The notes under the pieces were generated by a model. It worked only from the letters and a program-made list of their open reading frames with translations, did no database searches and was not told the origin of the DNA. A stretch of 57,511 nt of DNA. It comes from Photorhabdus cinerea (GTDB lineage: Bacteria; Pseudomonadota; Gammaproteobacteria; Enterobacterales; Enterobacteriaceae). Positions 36,731-45,128 of this stretch are shown here, piece by piece. The position numbers and the translations under genes are program-made. The stretch is taken from contig NZ_PUJW01000026.1 of the NCBI RefSeq assembly GCF_011189575.1, forward strand, positions 1 through 57,511, read 5' to 3'. Position 1 is the first letter of the stretch; every line of letters begins with the position of its first letter.

Positions 36731-36757
36731 ATGCAGGTTTCTTTAAGAAACCTGCAT
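36731..36757. terminator. Hairpin after the chitinase gene
   Basis: Near-perfect stem ATGCAGGTTTC / GAAACCTGCAT of 11 bp with a short TTTAA loop, about 30 bases past the chitinase stop. The downstream T-run is poor, but the stem is strong. Confidence 0.65.
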
Positions 36758-36949
36758 ATAAAAAGGGTAGTAAAAAACCTACTATATTCATGACAAAAGG
36801 TGTTATAGAAATAAAAATTCAATTACGATAATCGACTAATCAATGGGTTATCTTAGGTATTAGACTTACTTTAATATTTTATGATTTTTATATAAAAATC
36901 AAATAATTAATAATCCAATTAACTGTGTATTTTTCCAGTATTTATTGCC

Positions 36950-37203
36950 GATAGTGCTGGATTGAGTGCAAAAGCATCTAAAGCTGGTGGTATTAGTTGG
37001 GTTTTTACTTACCGACTTATACGATTGACGATTGGTATGGTGCTATGGGTAATTCCAATATGAAGGTGGCTGTTGAGGGTTATGTGGATAAATTAAACGG
37101 TAAAGATGTTTTTGTCACCGAACAGATTGGCATGTATTTAAAAGATAGATTTCAAATTGCAGCGTGGCGGCAAGTGAAAGCAGCCAACAAAGCAGCAACT
37201 TGA
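36950..37203 (+). pseudogene. Frameshifted fragment resembling a DUF6402-type domain
   Basis: Two overlapping frames join at about 36997 by a one-base shift. The first gives ADSAGLSAKASKAGGIS, the second continues WGFYLPTYTIDDWYGAMG, then KVAVEGYV and FVTEQIGMYLKDRFQI. The pattern (DD-YGA, KVA, IGMYLKD) recalls, from memory, a domain in proteins near polymorphic toxins and type VI effectors (DUF6402). There is no start with a ribosome site, and the 3' end is cut by an ERIC remnant, which supplies the last codons. Clearly not an intact gene; the family call is tentative. Confidence 0.45.
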
Positions 37204-37218
37204 AGGATGAAGGGTATA
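37147..37218. repeat. ERIC remnant with internal deletion
   Basis: It matches the left arm of the ERIC copies (GATTTCAAATTGCAGCGTGG) and the right arm (AAGCAGCCAACAAAGCAGC to GGGTATA). The central core of about 50 bases is missing, as is the leading TATACCC. It fuses to the pseudogene fragment 36950-37203 and provides its stop. Confidence 0.75.
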
Positions 37219-37380
37219 TGATTTCATCGTGTAGGAGCTTATTATTTACCTGCTAATTTATTGATGATTTTGGTCATTCAGTGAAATAGTATCCTCTATG
37301 TATATTTGCTGGCTAAGACATAGAAAAGCTATTCTTGCCAGCTTCATTTGCACGAATAAGAGACTTATTGCTACTGCATC

Positions 37381-37989
37381 TTATCGCCACAATGACACGG
37401 TATTGGTAAATATATCGGGGGGAGGACAAGGATTGCTCACTCTTGCCATTTTCCACAAGCCGGTCTGGCTTTTACGGGCAGTATTATTGGACATAAATAC
37501 TTGATATAACGAGCCTGAGCCTCCGGCATGGTTATGGGTATCAAGGAAACCTTTATTTCCCCACCGATTATAGAGAGAGATACCTTCGCCTTCTCTGATA
37601 TTCCCATTTAGTGGTGTGGTTTCACAATAAATAACCCATTCCAGGGTTGATTTTTTACGTATATCTGAGGTGTATACATGATGTATTTCCTTTGATTGTT
37701 CATATTGATCCACCACGTCATAATACCGTAAGTAACCGCCATCACAGTAATATAGGTTGTAGAGTAAGATAATATCATTATTAATTACCTCACTACCGAC
37801 TAGTTTTTCCGTGGCTGATTCAATTCTCCATATTCCACCATGAATAGCTAAAGATGAATCTACTGTTACCACGCTATATTTCGTACCGGGTTTATTACCA
37901 TTGCCAAATACACTGAGATATCCACCGCTCCAGTTCTTATAGCTGTTTAATATTGTCACGGTATCTCCGTATTTAAGTATATTATCCAT
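37381..37989 (-). CDS. Beta-trefoil-like protein (putative lectin)
   Basis: 202 aa from ATG 37989, chosen because GAGGAAAC lies just upstream; the frame extends to 38049 without a ribosome site. No signal peptide. Three similar repeats are visible: SGGYLSVFG...IWRI, DGGYLRYYD...EWVI and NKGFLDTHN...LWKM. Each ends in a Trp-containing strand, the layout of a beta-trefoil (ricin B, fascin or agglutinin type). Ligand unknown. It is co-oriented with the hemopexin-lectin genes but separated from them by a terminator at 38294-38314. It may be another carbohydrate-binding member of this cluster. Confidence 0.6.
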   Translation of the reverse strand: MDNILKYGDTVTILNSYKNWSGGYLSVFGNGNKPGTKYSVVTVDSSLAIHGGIWRIESATEKLVGSEVINNDIILLYNLYYCDGGYLRYYDVVDQYEQSKEIHHVYTSDIRKKSTLEWVIYCETTPLNGNIREGEGISLYNRWGNKGFLDTHNHAGGSGSLYQVFMSNNTARKSQTGLWKMARVSNPCPPPDIFTNTVSLWR

Positions 37990-38293
37990 AGTTTCCTCAA
38001 AAATTGTGTTGTTTCTTGCTAATAATTGGTACTTTAATGAAATTATCACGGAATATGATTACATTGTTTTTTCATAATCCGGTTCGACTAAATACTCATA
38101 TCAATGGGAGATAGGAAAAGGGAAGATTAAAAAGTTAATTTTTATCGGATGAGGGGTATTTGGCGAATTACAAGTTTTGTCTAAGAAATTAAGTTACCTG
38201 AAGGTTGAAATAGTGTCTTTTCTGTTGGTAATTTTGCACATATCAGTAAGGGTAGTACCGTTTTGCTGATAAAGTTGTCGTAAAATAAACAGA

Positions 38294-38314
38294 AAAAGCG
38301 GCATAATGCCGCTT
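38294..38314. terminator. Bidirectional terminator after hemopexin-lectin gene 1
   Basis: Perfect palindromic hairpin AAAGCGGCAT / ATGCCGCTTT, A-tract on one side and T-rich on the other, working for minus-strand transcripts. Closely related hairpins lie at 42564-42590 and 44010-44034, each downstream of a paralogue. Confidence 0.8.
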
Positions 38315-38376
38315 TAATTTATTGATGAATTTCATCTCTACAGGATTTGCCAGGGTGATATATTTTGCTTTTTGAT

Positions 38377-39402
38377 TTACACTTGTGGCCAGATTAATAC
38401 TACCACGCTGTCGTTATACTTGTTGTCTGTACCATTTTCGGCTCCAATAATGACTGTCCCCGGTTTTTTGTCTAGAGTGTTATAGGCATAACGGAGTTTG
38501 CAGGGTTTGCCATCCCCTTCAATTTCGATACAGACTTTCCCTGTACCTGAAAAGTAAGTCTTGAAATCTAATATGCTACTAACTCCGTTACTGGTTAATG
38601 TATCTACTAACTGGTCATCAATATGCACTTTGACAGTTTGCTGATGAATATTCGTATTAACGTAGGCTGACAAACCAAATTTTATATTGTGAGGTAACTG
38701 AAAACAGTGTTTACCAGTGTTATTGGTACCACAAGTTCCACCACAGCTTATATTGTTGTGGCTACCTAATAAATCTGTGTCAACGGAAACTGCTGCTTGA
38801 ATGTTGTGGAAAGAGACACCAGGCCAACTGGATTTGGTGAGTGTAGGTTCACTATCAATAACATTCAAGCTCGTATTGTATCGAATATAATGATCGTCTT
38901 TGAAAAGGTAGATAAAGCCAGCAATATTCCTCCATAAAACAACTGCATCCAAATGCGCATTGAATGCGGCGTACTTGCCAGTAGTTCCCCATCTGGCCGA
39001 GATAGTTTTCTTATTAATTTTGTGTGAACTGACAGTGTAATCGATACAATCGCGTCCTTTGAAGAAACAAACAATATCTTGTGTTGTATCGACCCATTCT
39101 GTAGCTGCATCTATTCCATTTTCAAATTCAGTACCTTTTAATCCCGGCCATCCCTCTAAAATGTGTTTTGGCCCTTCACTCACTTGTGCTTTTTCTATAT
39201 CAAATTTGAGATATTGTGAGCCTTTAAAAAAATATAGATAACCATTTAAATTAATCACATCATCAATATTTCGTTGAAACTCGATAGGGAGGCCAGGCCA
39301 ATCGTTACTGGTAGGTTGGGGGTAGCCAGTGTGTACTTTATGCAATTGATCATTATATTTAATATTTTCTGAGTTAAGAAATAGGTAGGTATTTGAATTC
39401 AT
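38377..39402 (-). CDS. Photopexin-type hemopexin propeller fused to LecB-type lectin domain
   Basis: 341 aa, no signal peptide. Residues 1-210 contain four hemopexin-like repeats (for example VINLNGYLYFFKGSQYLKFD and FIYLFKDDHYIRY), one beta-propeller. A Cys-rich linker CGGTCG...C (220-233) leads into residues 233-341, which align with Pseudomonas LecB/PA-IIL: FQLPHNIKFGLSAYVN, SGTGKVCIEIEGDGKP, and the calcium loop ENGTDNKYND before VVVLIWP. Relative to LecB, Glu95, Asp99, Asn103 and Asp104 equivalents are kept but Asp101 is Lys, and the final Gly is Val. AAGGATAT precedes the start. The N-terminal 180 residues are nearly identical to the paralogue at 44091-45128. Confidence 0.85.
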   Translation of the reverse strand: MNSNTYLFLNSENIKYNDQLHKVHTGYPQPTSNDWPGLPIEFQRNIDDVINLNGYLYFFKGSQYLKFDIEKAQVSEGPKHILEGWPGLKGTEFENGIDAATEWVDTTQDIVCFFKGRDCIDYTVSSHKINKKTISARWGTTGKYAAFNAHLDAVVLWRNIAGFIYLFKDDHYIRYNTSLNVIDSEPTLTKSSWPGVSFHNIQAAVSVDTDLLGSHNNISCGGTCGTNNTGKHCFQLPHNIKFGLSAYVNTNIHQQTVKVHIDDQLVDTLTSNGVSSILDFKTYFSGTGKVCIEIEGDGKPCKLRYAYNTLDKKPGTVIIGAENGTDNKYNDSVVVLIWPQV

Positions 39403-39522
39403 TTTTTTATATCCTTAATAATAGTTAGGATGAATGTCATTTTGATATTTTTATTAAGTTTTATGTTGTCAGATAAAATGTAGTAATTTCATAACAATGA
39501 TGTTGGATAGTATATTTTTGTC

Positions 39523-41217
39523 TTACGACAATGACCAATTCAACACTACCACACTATCGTCGTAATTATTATTAGTACCATTGTTAGCGCCGATAATCGC
39601 TGTTCCAGGTTTTTCGTCGAGTGTATTATAGGCATAACGGAGTTTGCAGGGTTTGCCATCTCCCTTAACCTCAATACAGATTTTGCCTGTACCTGATGTG
39701 TAAGTCCTGACATCTATTATGTGACTTATACCTTTGCCAGTTAATGTGTCTACCAGGAGGTTGTCAATATATACATTTATCGTTTGTTGATGAGAATCAG
39801 TATTAACATAGGCTGTCAGGCCAAACCGAATACTGTGAGGTAACTGAAAACAGTGTTTACCGGTGTTATTGGTGCCACATGTTCCGCCACAGTTTACAAT
39901 GATATCACTACCTAATACATTTGCATCAATCGACACTGCCGCTTGAGTTTTATTGAAAGTGACGCTATTCCATTTAGTTTGAATAGGGGCAGGCTCACCA
40001 TAAATAGTATTCAACATCAGATGTAATCGGAGATATTCATTGCCTTTGAAAAGGTAAATAAAAGGACCGGTATTCCGCCATAAAATAGCTGCGTCCAAAT
40101 TTGCACTGAATTTCGCGTATTTATCAGTAATTCTCCATCTTTCTGAGATAGTTTTTTTGTCAATTGTATGTGAACTCACAGTGTAATTGATGCAATCTTT
40201 GCCTTTAAAGAAACAAACGATATCTTTTTTTGTATCTATCCACTCTGTGGCTGCATCTATCCCATTTTCGAATTCAGTTCCTGCTAATCCCGGCCATCCC
40301 TCTATAATGGGTTTTGGTCCGTCAATCACTTTTGCTTTTGCGATATCAAATTTAAGATATTGCGAGCCTTTAAAGAAATATAAAGAACCATTTAAATTGA
40401 TCACATCATCAATATACCTTTGAAATTCAATAGGCAGATTAGGCCAATTGTTACGGATAGGTTGGGGATAACCTGTATCTATGTTATTTAATGGGTCATT
40501 ATATTTAATATTTTCTGAGTTAAGAAAGAAATAGGTGTTTGTATTACTGTCATTGCTAATCTCATTGCCTAATAAGTCCATATCAATTGACACTGCAGCT
40601 TGAACTCTTTTGAAAGTTATTCCACGCCAATTAGCTCCAATGGGGGATTGTCCATCAATAGTATTCGATTTTAGATTAATCCTGATGTTAGAATTGTCTT
40701 TGAAAAGGAAAAGAAAAGGGCTGCCAATATTTGTCCATAAAATAGCCGCATCCAGATTTTCACTAAATTCTGAGAATTGTTCTGTTATCCCCCATCTGTC
40801 AGCGATAGTTTTTTTACTAACGGTATGTGAACTCACGGAATAATCAATACAATCGTTACTTTTAAAGAAACAGACGACATTTGTCATACCCGTTTTTTTT
40901 ACATAGGGCCATTCTGTGGCTGCGTCTATCCCGTTTTCAAATTCAGTTCCTGCTAATCCCGGCCATCCTTCTATAATAGGTTTCGGTCCGTCAATCACTT
41001 TTGTTTTTGTGATATCAAATTTAAGGTATCGTGAGCCTTTAAAAAAATACAAAAAACCATTTAAATTAATGACATCATCAATATGTCTTTGAAACTCGAT
41101 AGGAAGATCCGGCCAATCGTTATTTATAGGCCGAGGATAACCGGTGTCTGCCTCATACGATTTTTCATTGAATGTAATATTTTCTGAACCAAGGAAAAGG
41201 TAACTTGATGTATTCAT
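39523..41217 (-). CDS. Double hemopexin propeller fused to LecB-type lectin domain
   Basis: 564 aa, no signal peptide. Two complete propellers (about 1-215 and 225-435, both opening with a YLFL/YFFL-SENI-YN motif and repeating HIDDVINLNG/YIDDVINLNG and GWPGLAGTEFENGIDAATEW) show an internal duplication. The linker CGGTCGTNNTGKHC and a C-terminal LecB-like domain follow, ending VVVLNWSLS. Its calcium loop is NNGTNNNYDD: LecB Glu95, Asp99 and Asp101 equivalents are all Asn, so classical calcium binding may be weakened. There is no terminator between this gene and 38377-39402, so the two may be co-transcribed. Confidence 0.85.
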   Translation of the reverse strand: MNTSSYLFLGSENITFNEKSYEADTGYPRPINNDWPDLPIEFQRHIDDVINLNGFLYFFKGSRYLKFDITKTKVIDGPKPIIEGWPGLAGTEFENGIDAATEWPYVKKTGMTNVVCFFKSNDCIDYSVSSHTVSKKTIADRWGITEQFSEFSENLDAAILWTNIGSPFLFLFKDNSNIRINLKSNTIDGQSPIGANWRGITFKRVQAAVSIDMDLLGNEISNDSNTNTYFFLNSENIKYNDPLNNIDTGYPQPIRNNWPNLPIEFQRYIDDVINLNGSLYFFKGSQYLKFDIAKAKVIDGPKPIIEGWPGLAGTEFENGIDAATEWIDTKKDIVCFFKGKDCINYTVSSHTIDKKTISERWRITDKYAKFSANLDAAILWRNTGPFIYLFKGNEYLRLHLMLNTIYGEPAPIQTKWNSVTFNKTQAAVSIDANVLGSDIIVNCGGTCGTNNTGKHCFQLPHSIRFGLTAYVNTDSHQQTINVYIDNLLVDTLTGKGISHIIDVRTYTSGTGKICIEVKGDGKPCKLRYAYNTLDEKPGTAIIGANNGTNNNYDDSVVVLNWSLS

Positions 41218-41531
41218 TTATATATATCCTTTTGGGTGATTAGGATTTAACATGTTGTTTGAATTTATTTTTTACAATTAAAATATGGCAATGGAGATGT
41301 TAATATTGTTTTGCTTTAATGTTTTCATATTTATTACCTATGCTGGTGCACAGAGAAATTAATGCTATTGGTGGGGTATAAGCAAGACTATATATTAATA
41401 ATTTATTAATTGGTTTAATATTGTTGGATTTTATGTGCCTTACTTTATTTGAGAATTAAAGATTAACTTATCTAAGGTATAAAATACAAGATCAATGTGT
41501 AATTATATTTTTTATAGGAGATATTTTAGTA

Positions 41532-42425
41532 ATGAAACTAGAACAACATGAACGTCCAATCTCAATTGAAGATTTATCTAATTCAAATTCCGTTACAATA
41601 ACGGTATGGGAACCGAATTTATATCCTGAAGGTCGGTGGATAGATACAACAACACCGCGAGCTGGCGTGTTGTTTAAGAATTCAGTCAATGTGACTAGCG
41701 CTTGGGATATCGTCAGTGTTGGGGGAAGGAAAGCTTTTAAGGCGCAAACTTTATCTAAATCTAGCAATCAAGGTGGTCACTGTATCGGGATTGCAACAGA
41801 TACACCTGTTGATGCCAGACATTGCTATTGTGAGCTTGACCTGTTCTGTAATCCATACCCTGAAATTACAGTGTGTGTGTTATCCAAGAAAACGAGTGTA
41901 AGCGGTACATATCAAAATATTGGTTACGGCTATATGGCGATTCACTTGACTGGGGGGTATAAAGGTAAGTCTCAATGGATGCCATCAAACATTCCACTGG
42001 GTACTTCGATTGATACTGCAACTCCTTATGTCATGGTTTGGAATCTTCAGGCTAATTTGATTCAGTCAGTCAATTTTGTTGGCAAACAAACGGATGGTAT
42101 TTATAAAGGACAACCGACGTTAGGTAATACTCATTCTGGTGTTGCACTGAGTTATGAATGGCCGAAAAATACTTGGTCTCGTTGGCGTATTGGATTGCTT
42201 GCTGAAAATAATGGCACGTTAATAATCGAGTGGTATAATACTGTGGCAAATAAATGGAAGATAGAACTTTGCCAGTATAATATGAATGCGCTTATGACGG
42301 GAAATCTTGCGTCAGGCCAGATAGGGATTATTTCTGGTATGTCTTCTAATGCTACCACAAGAGATCAACAAAATATGCTTTATAGAACACCGTTTGATCG
42401 TGCTATATTTTTTCAAGATTTTTAA
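41532..42425 (+). CDS. Unrecognised beta-rich protein in the lectin cluster
   Basis: 297 aa, no signal peptide, on the strand opposite to the hemopexin-lectin genes that flank it. AGGAGAT lies about 10 bases before the ATG. Alternating strands with many aromatic residues, such as WSRWRIGLLAENNGTLIIEWYN near residue 215 and QIGIISGMSS near 262, suggest a jelly-roll or ConA/LamG-like beta-sandwich that would suit carbohydrate binding or cleavage. I do not recognise a family. Paired cysteines (HCYCEL, residues 96-99) are present. It is a single transcription unit ending before the terminator at 42564-42590. Confidence 0.5.
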   Translation: MKLEQHERPISIEDLSNSNSVTITVWEPNLYPEGRWIDTTTPRAGVLFKNSVNVTSAWDIVSVGGRKAFKAQTLSKSSNQGGHCIGIATDTPVDARHCYCELDLFCNPYPEITVCVLSKKTSVSGTYQNIGYGYMAIHLTGGYKGKSQWMPSNIPLGTSIDTATPYVMVWNLQANLIQSVNFVGKQTDGIYKGQPTLGNTHSGVALSYEWPKNTWSRWRIGLLAENNGTLIIEWYNTVANKWKIELCQYNMNALMTGNLASGQIGIISGMSSNATTRDQQNMLYRTPFDRAIFFQDF

Positions 42426-42563
42426 GATAGAATATTGAATCTGGTTATTTAACCATCTTGCATGATATATACAAAGGGGCTTTCTTCTTAGTTCCATATA
42501 TTGTTGTAATATGAAAAAATGATTTTTATTATAATCTTATTGGTGTTGCTAAATGTGGAGTAT

Positions 42564-42590
42564 AAAAAAGCGGCATAATACCGCTTTTTT
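42564..42590. terminator. Bidirectional terminator between 41532-42425 and hemopexin-lectin gene 3
   Basis: AAAAAAGCGG / CCGCTTTTTT, ten-base arms with a seven-base CATAATA loop and a perfect A/T tract on each side. It serves convergent genes on both strands. Confidence 0.9.
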
Positions 42591-42627
42591 ATTGATAAGT
42601 TTTATCGCTGTTGTTAGCGGGATTTAC

Positions 42628-43662
42628 TCAGAAATCTTTTATCTTCACTAACGGCCAATTGAACATTAACACGGAGTCGTTGTAATTATTATTGATACCA
42701 TTTTCAACCCCGATAATCGCTGTTCCTGGTTTTCCATCAAGGGTGTTATCGAAATAACGTAGTTTGCTTGGTTTGTGATTCCCTGTAATTTCAAAACAGA
42801 CTTTGCCTGTACCTGACTTATAGATTTTAGTTCCTATTAGATTATCTATTCCCTTGCTGGCTAATGTATCTACCAGACGATCGTCAATATACACTTTTAT
42901 TATTTGCTGATGAATATCGACATTAGAATAGGCTGTCAGGCTAAATCTAATATTGGGAGGTAACTGGAGACAATATTTACCCGTATCACTATTGCCGCAT
43001 GTTCCGCCACAGCTTCCATTATTGCTATTGTCAGGTTTACTGCCTAATAAATCGGTATCGACTGATACTGCTGCTTGAACTTTGTTGAAGGCTTCCCCGG
43101 TATAATTAGTTATGGGTACAGGCCCATAATCAATAGTGTTCGATTCTAAATTAAACCGGATATAACTATTGCCTTTGAGGAAGTCAATCCGAGAATTGAT
43201 TCTCCATACAACAGCATCAAGATTTGCACTAAATTCTTTGTATTTCTCTGTAGTGCCCCATCTGGTTGAGATAGATTGCTGCTTAATCGTATGTGAATTC
43301 ACAGTATAATCGATACAATCGCCGCCTTTAAAGAAACAAACGATGTTTGTGGTCAATTCTGTGGCGGCATCTATCCCATTTTCAAATTCGGTACCTTTCA
43401 ATCCGGGCCATCCATCGGCAATAAATTTCGGCCCATCAGTCACCTTGGCTTTTGCGATATCGAATTTAAGATATCTCGAGCCTTTAAAAAAATATAAATA
43501 ACCATTTAAATTAATGACATCGTCAATATGTCTTTGGAACTCGACAGGGAGATTAGGCCAATCGTTACTAATAGGCTGGGGATAGTCTATGTCTGGTTTT
43601 TTTAATATCTCACTATATCTAGTGTTATCTGCATTAAGGAATAAATAGACTTGCGAATTCAT
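42628..43662 (-). CDS. Hemopexin propeller fused to LecB-type lectin domain
   Basis: 344 aa, no signal peptide; AAGGATATATATTA precedes the start as in the paralogues. A four-repeat propeller (1-210) is followed by the linker CGGTCGNSDTGKYC and a LecB-like domain (about 230-344). It is the most divergent copy. It lacks the WVDTTQD segment in repeat 3. Its lectin calcium loop reads ENGINNNYND (Glu95 kept, Asp99 and Asp101 replaced by Asn). It also extends five residues (KIKDF) beyond the normal LecB C-terminus, whose terminal carboxylate reaches a neighbouring calcium site in LecB. It lies between two terminators, so it is probably monocistronic. Confidence 0.85.
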   Translation of the reverse strand: MNSQVYLFLNADNTRYSEILKKPDIDYPQPISNDWPNLPVEFQRHIDDVINLNGYLYFFKGSRYLKFDIAKAKVTDGPKFIADGWPGLKGTEFENGIDAATELTTNIVCFFKGGDCIDYTVNSHTIKQQSISTRWGTTEKYKEFSANLDAVVWRINSRIDFLKGNSYIRFNLESNTIDYGPVPITNYTGEAFNKVQAAVSVDTDLLGSKPDNSNNGSCGGTCGNSDTGKYCLQLPPNIRFSLTAYSNVDIHQQIIKVYIDDRLVDTLASKGIDNLIGTKIYKSGTGKVCFEITGNHKPSKLRYFDNTLDGKPGTAIIGVENGINNNYNDSVLMFNWPLVKIKDF

Positions 43663-44009
43663 TAATATATATCCTTTATGGTTTTTAAGTTTGCTACTGA
43701 TTTTCCGTACTTGTTAAATTTCTTGATTATAGATAAAGCACGGTAAGAATGTTATTTGGCGAAACAGAAAGATTTTCGTGATGGAATTTAATGGAGAAAA
43801 TAGATTTTGGCAATGTTATATATTGGCAAGTTGTTTATTGATTTAATGGTGCTATTTTTTTGCAAAAATATAAATATATACTAGGTGATAAGATTTATAT
43901 TATGAAAATAAGATTGAAAACACTATTTTATATTTTTGTCTAATGTGTTTTTGATGTTTATATGATAATGTTTAAAAGTATGTTAAATTGACGACGCTGT
44001 CGTGTAAAA

Positions 44010-44034
44010 AAAGCGGAATAATAAATTCCGCTTT
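44010..44034. terminator. Terminator after hemopexin-lectin gene 4
   Basis: AAAGCGGAAT / ATTCCGCTTT with a five-base loop, about 55 bases past the stop of the gene at 44091-45128. Same type as the hairpins at 38294 and 42564. Confidence 0.8.
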
Positions 44035-44090
44035 AATTTACTGATGGTTTTTATTTGCGTTTATGGTGGGATGAATAAGGTGTTTTTAAC

Positions 44091-45128
44091 TTACACCAGA
44101 GGCCAATTTAATACTACAACGCAGTCATTGTAATTATTATTGGTGCCATTTTCAGCCCCGATAATTGCTGTTCCCGGTTTTCCATCAAGGGTGTTATCGA
44201 AATAACGCAGCTTGCTAGGCTTGCCATTTCCTTCAATTTCAATGCAAACTTTTCCTGTACCTGATGTATAGGCTTTAGTCGCCATCAGATTATTTGCTCC
44301 TTGACCGGTTAATGTGTCTACCAGGAGGCCGTCAATATATACCTTTACCGTTTGCTGAATGTTCGTATTATTATAGCCTATTAGGCCAAACCGAATACTT
44401 TGAGGTAATTGGAAACAGTGTTTACCGGTGTCATTGGTACCGCATGTTCCGCTACAGCCTCCACTATTATTGCTATTACCACGTTTACTACCTAATAAAT
44501 CGGCATCAACCGATACTGCAGCTTGAATTTTTGGAAAAATAACTCCAGACCAACCTGTTTTAGTGGATTTAGGTCCACCATCAATAACATTTGATTTCGT
44601 ATTGTATCGAATATAATGACCGTCTTTGAAAAGGTAGATAAAGCCAGCAATACTCCTCCATAAAACAACTGCATCTAAATGCGCATTGAATGCAGCGTAC
44701 TTGCCAGTAGTTCCCCATCTGGCCGAGATAGTTTTCTGACTAATTTTGTGTGAACTGACAGTGTAATCGATACAATCGCGTCCTTTGAAGAAACAAACAA
44801 TATCTTGTGTTGTATCGACCCATTCTGTAGCTGCATCTATTCCATTTTCAAATTCAGTGCCTTTTAGTCCCGGCCATCCCTCTATAATGTGTTTTGGCCC
44901 TTCACTCACTTGTGCTTTTGCTATATCGAATTTGAGATATTGTGAGCCTTTAAAAAAATATAGATAACCATTTAAATTAATCACATCATCAATATTTCGT
45001 TGAAACTCGATAGGGAGGCCAGGCCAGTCGTTACTGGTAGGTTGGGGGTAGCCAGTGTGTGCTTTATGCAATTGATCATTATATTTAATATTTTCTGAGT
45101 TAAGAAATAAGTAGGTATTTGTATTCAT
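44091..45128 (-). CDS. Hemopexin propeller fused to LecB-type lectin domain
   Basis: 345 aa, no signal peptide. N-terminal 180 residues are almost identical to 38377-39402 (including DNA-level identity over long stretches), then the two diverge. The lectin domain (from about residue 236, FQLPQSIRFGLIGYNN, ending VVVLNWPLV) is the clearest LecB match of the four, with ENGTNNNYND in the calcium loop and KPSKLRYFDNTLDGKPGTA as in 42628-43662. The LecB specificity loop Ser22-Ser23-Gly24 corresponds to Thr-Asn-Ile. Secreted hemopexin-repeat proteins of Photorhabdus are known as photopexins; I use that name by resemblance. Confidence 0.85.
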   Translation of the reverse strand: MNTNTYLFLNSENIKYNDQLHKAHTGYPQPTSNDWPGLPIEFQRNIDDVINLNGYLYFFKGSQYLKFDIAKAQVSEGPKHIIEGWPGLKGTEFENGIDAATEWVDTTQDIVCFFKGRDCIDYTVSSHKISQKTISARWGTTGKYAAFNAHLDAVVLWRSIAGFIYLFKDGHYIRYNTKSNVIDGGPKSTKTGWSGVIFPKIQAAVSVDADLLGSKRGNSNNSGGCSGTCGTNDTGKHCFQLPQSIRFGLIGYNNTNIQQTVKVYIDGLLVDTLTGQGANNLMATKAYTSGTGKVCIEIEGNGKPSKLRYFDNTLDGKPGTAIIGAENGTNNNYNDCVVVLNWPLV

